From assembly GCF_003325475.1 (NCBI RefSeq), contig NZ_CP029495.1:1860001-1924000 (forward strand): a stretch of DNA of 64,000 nt, given 5' to 3'. The position numbers and the translations under genes are program-made. Origin of the DNA: Chromobacterium phragmitis (GTDB taxonomy: Bacteria; Pseudomonadota; Gammaproteobacteria; Burkholderiales; Chromobacteriaceae). Positions 42,862-51,253 of the stretch are shown in pieces. Numbering within the stretch: the first letter of the stretch is position 1; each line of letters begins with the position of its first letter. The notes under the pieces were generated by a model, which was not told the origin of the DNA, made no database searches, and worked only from the letters and a program-made list of their open reading frames with translations.

Positions 42862-45594
42862 ATGACCGAACCACAACCCTCTTCCCGCCTGATTTGGCGC
42901 CTGCGCCTGGCCGAATCCGGCGTCCAGTTGCAGCCGCTGCTGCAAAGCGCCGGCCCGGATGGCTGGAGCCGCGGCCGCGCCTGCTCTTTGGCCAGCCTGC
43001 TGCAGGAGCAGGCCGACGCGGTGCGGCCGCATGACCTGACGCTGTTGCGCCAGCTGCTGGCCCTGCTGGAGAGGCACGACGGCGACGCCGGCCTGATCGA
43101 CGCCGCGCCGCTGTTGCCGGCGCTGGTCGATCATCCGCTGCTGTTCGACGCCGGCGCGCCGGCGCGGCGCCTCCGCGTCGAGGCCGGCCAGGCGGCGCTG
43201 CAGCTGGAGCGCGTCGGCGCGGAGCTGCGATTGAAGCTGCTGCCCGAGGGCCTGGCCAGCTGCGGCGGCCTGCTGTGGCAGCGGCCGCAGCCGGAGCGGG
43301 TATTGGTCTATCAACTGACCGACGAGCTGACGGCGCTGGCCGACCTGGTGGGCAACGGCCTAGCCGTGCCTTGGCAGGCGCGGCAGCGGGTGCTGGAGGC
43401 GATACGCGAGGTCGCGCCCGGCTTGCCGCTGGTGGACGCCAGTCCGCAATTCGATCCCGCCCAGCCCTGCGAGCCAGCCGATCCGACGCTGTACGCCTTG
43501 CTGACCCGCCAGCCGGAAGGCCTGCGCTTGCAGCTCAAGGTGAAGCCGCATCCGGCCGCCGCCTGGAGCGCGGCGGGACGCGGCGCGGCCGGACTGGTGC
43601 TGGACGTGGACGATGCCTACCGCCAATTCGCGCGCGATCTGGCCGAGGAGGCGCGCCGGCTGCGCGCGCTGCGCGAGGCCTGCCCGGCCATCGCGCGCGG
43701 CCATCGCGACGGCGACGGCTGGCTGTTCGCCGATCAGCACTCGGCCTTGTCCTTGTTGGCTCAATTGCAGGCGGCCGGCGAGGATCGAGTGACCTGTCTG
43801 TGGCCGCAGGGCGACAAGATCCGCCTGGCGGCCGCCGACGGCATGCCGCAGCTGAAGCTGAAAGTGAAGCGGCGCGGCGGCTGGCTGCAAGCCGAGGGCG
43901 AGCTGGAGCTGGACGACGGCCGCATCCTGACCCTGCGCCACCTATTGGCGGCGCTGGCCAATCAGAAGGGCAAGTATCTGCAGCTGTCCGACGGCGACTG
44001 GCTGGCCTTGTCCGGCAGCCTGGCCGAGCGTCTGGGCGAGTTGGCCAGGATGATCGATCACGCCGGCCCGGACGGGCTGGCCATCAGTCCGCTGGCCGGC
44101 CCCCGCCTGCAGGCGCTGGGCGAGGAGGCCGGCCAGTTCGACGGCGACGCCGGCTGGCAGCGACAGGCGGCGCGCTGGCGCGAGGCGACGGCATTCGAAC
44201 CGCAAGTGCCGCCCACGCTCCACGCCACTTTGCGGCCATACCAGTTGCAGGGTTTCGCCTGGATGGCGCGGCTGGCGCACTGGGGCGTCGGCGCTTGCCT
44301 GGCCGACGACATGGGCCTGGGCAAGACGGTGCAGACGCTGTCCTTGCTGCTGACCCGCGCCCAGCTGGGCCCGCAGCTGGCGGTGGCGCCCACCTCGGTC
44401 GCGCTGAACTGGCTGGCCGAGGCCGCCCGCTTCGCGCCCAGCCTGCGCCTGCGCGCCTACCACCAGCAGCGGCGGCTGGACGATGTCGGCCCGGGAGACC
44501 TGGTCATCGTCAGCTATGGCCTGCTGCAGCGCGAGGCCGAGGCGTTCGGCGAGGTGCATTGGGCATCCGTGGTGCTGGACGAGGCGCAGGCGATCAAGAA
44601 CCCGCAGAGCCAGCGCGCCCAGGTGGCGCAAAGCCTGCGCGCCGATTTCCGCCTGGCGGCCAGCGGTACGCCGGTGGAAAACCATCTGGGCGAGCTGTGG
44701 AGCCTGTTCCGCTTCATCGCGCCGGGATTGCTGGGGAATCTGGCGCAGTTCGAGCAGCGCTACGCCCAGCCGATCGCCGACGGCGACGAGACCGCGCGCG
44801 CGCAGCTGAAAGCGCTGATCCAGCCTTATCTATTGCGCCGAACCAAGCGCGAGGTGCTGACCGAGCTGCCGCCCAAGACCGAGGCCACGCGCCTGATCGA
44901 GCTATCCGAGCAGGAACGCCACGTCTACGAGGCGATGCGGCAGGAAGCCTTGGCCCGCGTGGCGGAGGCCGATCCGGCCGCCGGCGGCCAGACCATGCAG
45001 GCGCTGGCCGAGTTGACCCGGCTGCGCCGCTTCTGCTGCCATCCCAAGCTGGTACAGCCCGACAGCGCGCTGCCGGCCAGCAAGCTGGCGGCCTTCGCCG
45101 AGATCTGCGAGGAGCTGCTGGACAACGGTCACAAGGCGCTGGTGTTCAGCCAATTCGTCGACCACCTGGCGCTGGCGGCCGAGCACCTGAAGCAGCAAGG
45201 CATCCGCTTCCATTATCTGGACGGCGGCACCCCGACCAAGCAGCGCAAGGCCAGCATGGACGCATTCCAGGCCGGCGACGGCGATCTGTTCCTGATCAGC
45301 CTGAAGGCCGGCGGCACCGGCCTCAACCTCACCGCCGCCGACTATGTCATCCACCTGGATCCGTGGTGGAATCCGGCGGTGGAGGACCAGGCGTCCGATC
45401 GCGCCTACCGCATGGGCCAGCAGCGGCCGGTGACGGTGTACCGGCTGGTGGCGGCCGGCACCATCGAAGAAAAGATCGTCGAGCTGCACCGCGACAAACG
45501 CGCGTTGGCCGACAGCCTGCTGGCCGGCGGCGACGCCAGCGCCAGGCTGGACGGCGAGGCGTTGCTGGCCTTGCTGCGCGGGGAAGCCGGTTAA
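42862..45594 (+). CDS. SNF2/RapA-like DEAD/DEAH ATPase
   Basis: A 910-aa Swi2/Snf2-type ATPase. The N-terminal 430 residues are a poorly conserved substrate-recruiting region. The helicase core begins near 450: Q/I region YQLQGFAWMARL, Walker A ADDMGLGKTVQ, motif II DEAQAIKN and SGTPVENHLGELWSLF. RecA-like domain 2 has VFSQFVDHLALAAEHL, SLKAGGTGLNLTAADYV and the diagnostic DPWWNPAVEDQASDRAYRMGQ. Such bacterial proteins move along double-stranded DNA to remodel protein complexes, possibly RNA polymerase. The partner is unknown. It stands alone after the eight-cysteine array. Confidence 0.88.
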   Translation: MTEPQPSSRLIWRLRLAESGVQLQPLLQSAGPDGWSRGRACSLASLLQEQADAVRPHDLTLLRQLLALLERHDGDAGLIDAAPLLPALVDHPLLFDAGAPARRLRVEAGQAALQLERVGAELRLKLLPEGLASCGGLLWQRPQPERVLVYQLTDELTALADLVGNGLAVPWQARQRVLEAIREVAPGLPLVDASPQFDPAQPCEPADPTLYALLTRQPEGLRLQLKVKPHPAAAWSAAGRGAAGLVLDVDDAYRQFARDLAEEARRLRALREACPAIARGHRDGDGWLFADQHSALSLLAQLQAAGEDRVTCLWPQGDKIRLAAADGMPQLKLKVKRRGGWLQAEGELELDDGRILTLRHLLAALANQKGKYLQLSDGDWLALSGSLAERLGELARMIDHAGPDGLAISPLAGPRLQALGEEAGQFDGDAGWQRQAARWREATAFEPQVPPTLHATLRPYQLQGFAWMARLAHWGVGACLADDMGLGKTVQTLSLLLTRAQLGPQLAVAPTSVALNWLAEAARFAPSLRLRAYHQQRRLDDVGPGDLVIVSYGLLQREAEAFGEVHWASVVLDEAQAIKNPQSQRAQVAQSLRADFRLAASGTPVENHLGELWSLFRFIAPGLLGNLAQFEQRYAQPIADGDETARAQLKALIQPYLLRRTKREVLTELPPKTEATRLIELSEQERHVYEAMRQEALARVAEADPAAGGQTMQALAELTRLRRFCCHPKLVQPDSALPASKLAAFAEICEELLDNGHKALVFSQFVDHLALAAEHLKQQGIRFHYLDGGTPTKQRKASMDAFQAGDGDLFLISLKAGGTGLNLTAADYVIHLDPWWNPAVEDQASDRAYRMGQQRPVTVYRLVAAGTIEEKIVELHRDKRALADSLLAGGDASARLDGEALLALLRGEAG

Positions 45595-45793
45595 CCGCTG
45601 CCGATGCAAGCCCTGATCCTGCGTCGCGCCGCTTGGCCCAGGGGGCCTGAGGTTTTTTGGCAGCGCCAAGCGGAGGCGCGCGGCGAGCGGGCTTTTAGGG
45701 GTTGAGAGCGATCAAGCATTTAGGCTGCCGGATTGCGCATTTGCAATCGTATTGGCATGATGGCGTCCATCTTCATGACAATAAGGTTGCATC

Positions 45794-46258
45794 ATGACGC
45801 GTTATCCGCTGTTGGCCGGCGCTCTGCTGCTGGCTACCTCCATCTCCGCGTTCGCGGACTCCTCCATCGGCAACAATGGTTCGCAAACCATAGGCATGGG
45901 CGCCATTTCCATCCTGGCGGCGCCGGTGCTGAGCGTGGGCGCGGCATCCCAGGGGCGCGGCGAATCCGCGCTGGGGCCGGTGCTGGCGGTGACTGGCAGC
46001 GCCTATGTGATCGTCGGTATCGTCCAGGGCGCGGGCGACGTGGCCGAGCTGACGCTGGAGTCGGTGCAGGGCGGCGCCAAGCTGCTGGTGAAGGCAGCGG
46101 GATCGGCGGTGAAGGCATCCGGCGCGGCGGTCGGCGCATCGGTGCAGGTGACGGCGACGGCCAGCGGCACGCTGCTGGTGACTTCCGGCAAGGTGCTGGC
46201 CTTCATTCCCAACAAGCTGGGAGAGGCCTTGCTGGAGCATTCGAGGGTTCCGGAATGA
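45794..46258 (+). CDS. STM0539-like secreted small protein
   Basis: A 154-aa protein with a signal peptide (MTRYPLLAGALLLATSISAFA) and a glycine/alanine/valine-rich mature part with little charge. It ends LAFIPNKLGEALLEHS, which I associate with the STM0539 family of Enterobacteria. Its function is unknown; the family is typically paired with a DUF2145 gene, as here (4-bp ATGA overlap). The 199-bp gap before it shows only a weak GGCCC/GGGCC hairpin near 45640 followed by six Ts. Confidence 0.65.
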   Translation: MTRYPLLAGALLLATSISAFADSSIGNNGSQTIGMGAISILAAPVLSVGAASQGRGESALGPVLAVTGSAYVIVGIVQGAGDVAELTLESVQGGAKLLVKAAGSAVKASGAAVGASVQVTATASGTLLVTSGKVLAFIPNKLGEALLEHSRVPE

Positions 46259-47061
46259 AGCCGGCGCGCTTTCTTGCCGCGCTGGCACTGGCGCTGCCGG
46301 TCTGGGCTTTCGCCGGACAGAGCTGCGAAGAGAAGCCGCTGACGCCGGAAACCTTCCGGCTGGCGATGCAGACCGCGCAAACCGTGCAGCAGCGGCTGGA
46401 CGCGCTGGACAGCGATGTGGTGGTGCTGGGCCGAATGGGCCAGGACCTCAGCAAGTACAATCTGCGCTACACCCACGCGGGCATCGTCTACCGCACCGCG
46501 CCGGATCGCCGCTGGCGGGTGGCGCATCTGCTGAACGACTGCGGCACCGACCGCTCCGACCTATGGTACGAGGGCTTGGGCAATTTCTTCCTCGACGACA
46601 TGTTCCGCTTCGATTCGGTGGCGCTGGTGCCGCCGCCGCAGGTGGCCAAGCGGCTGCTGGAGCGGCTGAACCAGCCGGCGAGGCTGCGCGAGCTGCATAC
46701 CGCGCGTTACAACCTGCTGGCCTATCCATTCTCCACCCGTTACGAGAATTCCAACGTCTGGGTGCTGGAGCAACTGGCGGCGGCGGAGAGCCGCGAAGCG
46801 ATGGTGCGCAGCCGCGAGCAGGCGCAGATGTGGCTGAAGCTGAACGGCTACCAGCCTACCGAACTGAACCTGGGACCGATGACCCGCTTGGGCGGCCGCA
46901 TGTTCAAGGCCAATGTCGCTTTCGACGACCATCCCAGCGAACTGCGTTACGCCGATCGCATCCAGACCGTGTCGGTCGACTCCATCATCCACTTCTTCGA
47001 CGCGCGCGAGGAGGGCTGGAAGGTGGAGGAGATCGCCGGCGCGCAGCCTCGCCGCTACTGA
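46255..47061 (+). CDS. DUF2145 family periplasmic protein
   Basis: A 268-aa protein with a signal peptide ending at WAFAGQSCEE. The family features are RYTHAGIVYR (about residues 74-83) with a conserved His, HLLNDCG, ARYNLLAYPFSTRYENSNVW and VSVDSIIHFF near the end. The arrangement is reminiscent of the permuted NlpC/P60-like papain fold (YiiX-type THAGI), but no catalysis is demonstrated. It is translationally coupled to the STM0539-like gene. Its last 7 bp overlap the convergent transporter gene. Confidence 0.75.
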   Translation: MKPARFLAALALALPVWAFAGQSCEEKPLTPETFRLAMQTAQTVQQRLDALDSDVVVLGRMGQDLSKYNLRYTHAGIVYRTAPDRRWRVAHLLNDCGTDRSDLWYEGLGNFFLDDMFRFDSVALVPPPQVAKRLLERLNQPARLRELHTARYNLLAYPFSTRYENSNVWVLEQLAAAESREAMVRSREQAQMWLKLNGYQPTELNLGPMTRLGGRMFKANVAFDDHPSELRYADRIQTVSVDSIIHFFDAREEGWKVEEIAGAQPRRY

Positions 47062-47972
47062 GCCCGGCATGGCGTCGCCGCGAATGCCGGCGCAGCTTCC
47101 GCGCGGCGTTCGCGAGCGGCCAGCCAGGCTCCCAGGCTGACGCTGGCCAGGCCCGCCGCCAGGCTGGCGGTCAGCGGCTCGCCCAGCAGCGGCGACGCCA
47201 GCAGGCCGGCCAGGATCGGAATCAGCGCGAACAATACCCCCATCTTCACCGCGCCTAGGGCGGCGGCCGCGCGCAAGTAGAGCAGCATGGCCAGAATCGC
47301 CGCGCCCACGCCCTGGTACAGCGCTTGGAAAACCAGCATGCCCCACGGCGCTTCGGCCAGATGCTTGGGCAGCCACAGCAAATAAACCGGCAAGTAGAGC
47401 AGCGCGGCCATGATGGTGATGGCGCGTGTCAGCGGCCAGGCGGCGTACCCCCAGCGCCGCGCCAGTACGCCGAACGCCGCCCAGCTGATTGAAGCCGCCA
47501 GCAGCATCGCATCGCCGATCCATACCTGGCCGGAGCCGCCCGCGCCTAGCGTCGGCAGCGCGCTCAGCGCCAGCCCCAGCGCGATCAGCGCATAGCCGGG
47601 CAGTTTGCGCCGTTGCGGCCTTTCGCCCAGCAAGGGCCAGGCGGCCAGCGCCACCAGGAAGGGCTGCAGGCCGGGCAGCAACAGGCCGCCGTGCGCCGCA
47701 GGCGCGTATTTGAATGCGCAATAGGAGAACAGGCTGACCCCCAGTCCGCCGAGCAGGGTCAGCAGCCATAGCCTGGCATCGCGCAGCGCCCCGCGAGGCA
47801 GGCCGCCGAAAGCCAGCAGCACCAGCGCGGCGGTGCCGACGCGCAGCGCCAGGATATCGGTGCCGGCCAGCGCGCTCTTGCCTGCCAGCCGCGACACGAT
47901 GTTGAAGCCGGTCCAGATCGCGACGGCGCCCGCCGCCGCCAGATAGCCCTGTCTGATGGTGAGTGAGGACAT
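47055..47972 (-). CDS. EamA/DMT superfamily exporter
   Basis: A 305-aa integral membrane protein with ten predicted helices arranged as two EamA repeats (about residues 8-140 and 150-285), typical of the drug/metabolite exporter superfamily (RhaT/YdcZ-type). The repeat motif occurs in LLPGLQPFLVALAAWPLLGER and in LFALIPILAGLLASPLLGEP. It is divergent from a LysR regulator with a palindromic operator between them, a common regulator/exporter pair. The substrate is unknown, perhaps an amino acid. Confidence 0.85.
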   Translation of the reverse strand: MSSLTIRQGYLAAAGAVAIWTGFNIVSRLAGKSALAGTDILALRVGTAALVLLAFGGLPRGALRDARLWLLTLLGGLGVSLFSYCAFKYAPAAHGGLLLPGLQPFLVALAAWPLLGERPQRRKLPGYALIALGLALSALPTLGAGGSGQVWIGDAMLLAASISWAAFGVLARRWGYAAWPLTRAITIMAALLYLPVYLLWLPKHLAEAPWGMLVFQALYQGVGAAILAMLLYLRAAAALGAVKMGVLFALIPILAGLLASPLLGEPLTASLAAGLASVSLGAWLAARERRAEAAPAFAATPCRAQ

Positions 47973-48014
47973 GTGTTTCTCCCGTAAGGTTTACCCATCC
48001 TAGTCCGCTTTTTT

Positions 48015-48031
48015 ATTCATAAAAAATGAAT
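48015..48031. promoter_or_regulatory. LysR-type operator between exporter and regulator
   Basis: ATTCATAAAAAATGAAT is a perfect inverted repeat with a 5-bp spacer, containing the T-N11-A pattern of LysR-family boxes. It sits in the 92-bp gap between the divergent EamA and LysR genes. Confidence 0.65.
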
Positions 48032-48064
48032 TATTGTGATTGAAATTATCTTTAGGAGAGAATA

Positions 48065-48964
48065 ATGGAGTTGGACGAGCTGAAGATTTTCCAGGCGGTT
48101 CTGCAGGAAGACGGCATCACTCGCGCCGCTCAGCGTCTGCACCGGGTGCAGTCCAATGTCACCACCCGTTTGCGGCAACTGGAGGAAAAACTGGGCGTGG
48201 CGCTGTTCTTGCGCGAAGGCAAGCGCCTGATTCCCACTGCCGCAGCCTGGCGGCTCAACGACTACGCCGAGCGGCTGCTCTCCCTGGCGGAGGAGGCCAG
48301 GCAGGCGATGGCGGATGACGCGCCCAGCGGCCGCCTGCGGCTGGGCGCGATGGAAAGCACCGCGGCGGCGCGGCTGGCGCCGGTGCTGGCCGAATATCAC
48401 CGGCGCTATCCGGCGGTGCGACTGGAGTTGCAGACCGGGGAGTCGCGAGGGCTGACTGCCGCCGTGCTGGACGGCGGTCTGGATGCCGCGCTGGTCAGCG
48501 GCCCGCTGCAGGACGACAGGCTGACGCAGAGCGTGGTGGCGGTGGAAGAAATCGTGTTGGTAGGAGGGGCGTCGCAGGGCAAGCCGTCGCTGGCGGAGCT
48601 GGCCGACTCCACTTTGCTGGCTTTCGGCAGCGGCTGTTCTTATCGGCAGCGGCTGGAGCTGTGGCTGCGGCGGCAGGGCGTGCAGCCGCGCCGCATCGTC
48701 GAACTGGGCTCCTACCACGCCATGCTCAGTTGCGTCGCTTGCGGCATGGGTTTGGCGCTGCTGCCTCGGGCGCTGCTGGACAGCATGCCGCAGATGGCTG
48801 CGCAGGTGTCGACGCACGGGCTGCCGGACGACCTGGCCAGCGCGCCCACCTTGCTGATACGTCGCGTCCAGACGCACCAACCGGCGCTGCAGGCGCTGGA
48901 AAACATGCTGCTGGAGCGGGGTTGGCGGGGAGGAGACAGTTGGCCTAATCCAGTAAACACTTGA
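48065..48964 (+). CDS. LysR family transcriptional regulator
   Basis: A 299-aa LysR regulator with N-terminal helix-turn-helix (DELKIFQAVLQEDGITRAAQRLHRVQSN, residues 3-30 or so) and a periplasmic-binding-type effector domain. It starts with TAGGAGAG 4 nt before the ATG. By position it probably controls the divergent EamA exporter and itself; related pairs respond to amino acids. The effector is not deducible. Confidence 0.88.
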   Translation: MELDELKIFQAVLQEDGITRAAQRLHRVQSNVTTRLRQLEEKLGVALFLREGKRLIPTAAAWRLNDYAERLLSLAEEARQAMADDAPSGRLRLGAMESTAAARLAPVLAEYHRRYPAVRLELQTGESRGLTAAVLDGGLDAALVSGPLQDDRLTQSVVAVEEIVLVGGASQGKPSLAELADSTLLAFGSGCSYRQRLELWLRRQGVQPRRIVELGSYHAMLSCVACGMGLALLPRALLDSMPQMAAQVSTHGLPDDLASAPTLLIRRVQTHQPALQALENMLLERGWRGGDSWPNPVNT

Positions 48965-49109
48965 TTTGAAAGATTTCGACTTCAAAAAATTAACCTTCAA
49001 TTTATCTTTAAATAAAAATATTTATCTGTTTTTCATATTTGTCCCGTATGATGCGCCGCGCTGGCATGCCGCCAGCCGATAAAACAAAAGCAATCAACCG
49101 GGAGAAATC

Positions 49110-49934
49110 ATGAAGAAGGCACTCGCACTGCTGTTGTCCACCGCATTCGCCGTCAGCAGCGCCCAGGCGCTGGCCTGGGGCCAGGAAGGCCACCGCATCA
49201 CCGGCTACATCGCCCAGCAACTGTTGAGCAGCAAGGCCAAGGCCGAAGTTAAGAAGCTGATTCCCAATGCCGATTTCGCGCAACTGGCGCTGTACATGGA
49301 TCAGCACAAGCAAGAGCTGAAGCAAACGCTGCCGGGTTCCGACCAGTGGCACTACAACGATGAGCCGGTTTGTGCCGGGGTGACGGAAGACGAGTGCCCG
49401 AACGGCAATTGCGCGTCCAACCAGATCGAGCGCTATCGCCAGGTATTGGCCGATCGCAGCGCCAGCAAGGCAGACCGCGCGCAGGCGCTGACCTTCCTGA
49501 TCCACATGGTGGGCGATATCCACCAGCCGCTGCACGCGGCCGACAATCTGGACCGCGGCGGCAATGATTTCAAGGTGCAGCTGCCGGGCAGCAGCAAGGT
49601 CAGCAATCTGCACTCGGTGTGGGACACCGCGCTGGTGCAGCAGGAACTGAGCGGCGCGGACGAGAAGAGCTGGGCGCAGACCGATTTGCGGCAATACCAG
49701 CGCAACGTCGCCGACTGGCAGCGCGGCGGCGTGATGGACTGGGTGCATGAGTCCAACCAGTACGCTCGCGCCGACGTCTACGGCCCGCTGGCTGGCTTCA
49801 GCTGCGGCGCGTCGCCGTCCACGCCGGTCTATCTGGACAACACCTATCTGCGCGCCGGCGGCCTGCTGGTGGACCAACAGCTGGCCAAGGCCGGCGCCCG
49901 CATCGCCGCGGTGATCAATCAGGCGTTGAATTAA
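49110..49934 (+). CDS. secreted S1/P1-type nuclease
   Basis: A 274-aa zinc nuclease. The signal peptide ends at AQALA; the mature N terminus W-G-Q-E-G-H provides the Trp and His metal ligands typical of S1/P1/phospholipase C enzymes. Further ligands lie in DQWHYN (near residue 87), HMVGDIHQPLHAADN (about 132-146), DRGGNDF and NLHSVWD. It should degrade single-stranded DNA/RNA outside the cytoplasm. Cysteine pairs support export. GGGAGAA precedes the ATG. The upstream 145-bp gap is AT-rich and contains no gene. Confidence 0.92.
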   Translation: MKKALALLLSTAFAVSSAQALAWGQEGHRITGYIAQQLLSSKAKAEVKKLIPNADFAQLALYMDQHKQELKQTLPGSDQWHYNDEPVCAGVTEDECPNGNCASNQIERYRQVLADRSASKADRAQALTFLIHMVGDIHQPLHAADNLDRGGNDFKVQLPGSSKVSNLHSVWDTALVQQELSGADEKSWAQTDLRQYQRNVADWQRGGVMDWVHESNQYARADVYGPLAGFSCGASPSTPVYLDNTYLRAGGLLVDQQLAKAGARIAAVINQALN

Positions 49935-49942
49935 TACGCGAG

Positions 49943-49972
49943 GACGGCCCCGCTTCTGGTGGCGGGGCCGTC
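49943..49972 (+). terminator. strong hairpin after the nuclease gene
   Basis: Perfect 11-bp stem GACGGCCCCGC/GCGGGGCCGTC with an 8-nt loop, 8 bp after the stop. No T-tract follows directly, so termination may be incomplete. Confidence 0.65.
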
Positions 49973-50028
49973 CGCCCGCGTTTCACCCGCGGGCCGGATC
50001 GACTAAGATGGGCGGTCAAGGAGGAAAC

Positions 50029-50670
50029 ATGTCGCTGAACCTTGCCGATATCCGTCTCGAATATTCGAAGAAAGAACTCTCGCCCGACGACTGCCTGCCC
50101 GACGCGGTAGCCCAGTTCGAAGTCTGGCTGAACGAGGCGATCGCCGCCCAGGTGGCCGAGCCGACGGCGATGAACATCGCCTCGGTGGACCCCGACGGCA
50201 GGCCATCGTCCCGCATCGTCCTGCTCAAGGGCGTGGAAGACGGCCAACTGCTGTTCTACACCAATTACCACAGCCGCAAGGGTCAGGCGTTGGAGGCCAA
50301 TCCCTATGTCGCGCTGAATTTCTTCTGGCCGGAGCTGGAGCGGCAGGTGCGGGTGGAAGGCAAGGCCGTGCCTGTGGCGCCGGAAGTGTCGGACGCTTAT
50401 TTCGCCAGCCGCCCCTACACCAGCCGCCTGGGCGCCTGGGCCAGCGAGCAGAGCCGCGAAATTTCGTCCAAGGCGGTGTTGGTGACCCGCGCCGCGATGT
50501 TCGGCGCCAGGCATCCGATCCATGTCCCGCGGCCCCCGCATTGGGGCGGCTACGAGGTCGCGCCGGACCGGGTCGAGTTCTGGCAAGGTCGGCCCAGCCG
50601 TTTGCATGACCGTGTGGCATATGTCTTGCAACCGGACGGGAGCTGGCGGCGAGCTCGGCTGGCGCCTTGA
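50029..50670 (+). CDS. pdxH: pyridoxamine 5'-phosphate oxidase
   Basis: A 213-aa FMN enzyme that oxidises pyridoxine/pyridoxamine phosphate to PLP. FMN and substrate motifs include SSRIVLLKGVEDGQLLFYTN (about 65-84), SRKGQALEANPYVALNFFWP, RQVRVEG and the C-terminal FWQGRPSRLHDR...W with WRRARLAP. The start at 50029 is preceded by AAGGAGGAAAC; an in-frame ATG 7 codons upstream lacks one. PLP is a cofactor for HemL, encoded elsewhere in the window, but no operon link exists. Confidence 0.95.
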   Translation: MSLNLADIRLEYSKKELSPDDCLPDAVAQFEVWLNEAIAAQVAEPTAMNIASVDPDGRPSSRIVLLKGVEDGQLLFYTNYHSRKGQALEANPYVALNFFWPELERQVRVEGKAVPVAPEVSDAYFASRPYTSRLGAWASEQSREISSKAVLVTRAAMFGARHPIHVPRPPHWGGYEVAPDRVEFWQGRPSRLHDRVAYVLQPDGSWRRARLAP

Positions 50671-50816
50671 TTCTTCTTGGCCGCTCGCGCGGCCATTCTC
50701 TATTTGGCAACTCGATTGTCAACTGTCATATTTTTTCGAATTGGAGTGATTTTGAAAAATATGGCATGAATATTTTGTACTTCTTTTGTTTGCCGCAGAA
50801 CATCACCTCACCATGG

Positions 50817-50870
50817 ATTGCCTTGTCAGGCAATTGATCCAGCGCAGTCTTGATTCATAGGCATCAAGAC
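50817..50870. promoter_or_regulatory. two consecutive inverted repeats upstream of the protease
   Basis: ATTGCCT/AGGCAAT (50817-50834, 4-bp centre) is followed by GTCTTGAT/ATCAAGAC (50847-50870, 8-bp centre). Both are perfect. They could be operators or RNA hairpins in front of the LasB-like gene. Confidence 0.5.
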
Positions 50871-50872
50871 AA

Positions 50873-50888
50873 CTGCCCAAAAGTACAG
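50873..50888. promoter_or_regulatory. possible CviR-type box with one mismatch
   Basis: CTGCCCAAAAGTACAG differs at one position from CTGNCCNNNNGGNCAG. It lies directly after the second inverted repeat and 366 bp before the metalloprotease start. Exoprotease production is quorum-controlled in Chromobacterium, which makes the site plausible but unproven. Confidence 0.4.
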
Positions 50889-51253
50889 ATGCATCCCGGC
50901 AAGAAAAATCCAATACATAATTTATGCATTTGGGATTTATTGGGTCGGGATAGTCCGGGCTTGCCCGGCCGCGTGGCAGACGCGCCGCCCTCCATCCCAT
51001 AGGCTAGGTCGCAGGCCGGTCCGGCAGCAATTGGACGGCGAGCGGCGGCAGCAAGCGATGCGCACGGGCACGACAGAACGGCTCCGGCGCGCCACCATCG
51101 CCTCCTGCCTCAGTTCGCCCTCCCTGAAGGCGCATCTCGCCGAGGGGTGACAGTCCGTCCGGAACGACCGCGGCTTCCGGTACCGCTGGCCAACAGCCGG
51201 CGGTGTTGAGCGGGACATACCCGGTCCCGTCCTGTCTACATTTGGAGTTCGTG

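Larger units (their letters stand above)
50671..51253. other. 583-bp control region upstream of the metalloprotease
   Basis: No convincing gene. A GGCCGC/GCGGCC hairpin lies at 50679-50694. An AT-rich block at 50700-50940 contains three adjacent symmetric elements (listed separately). The following 300 bp is GC-rich with small random ORFs and is probably a long untranslated leader or gene remnant. Confidence 0.5.
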
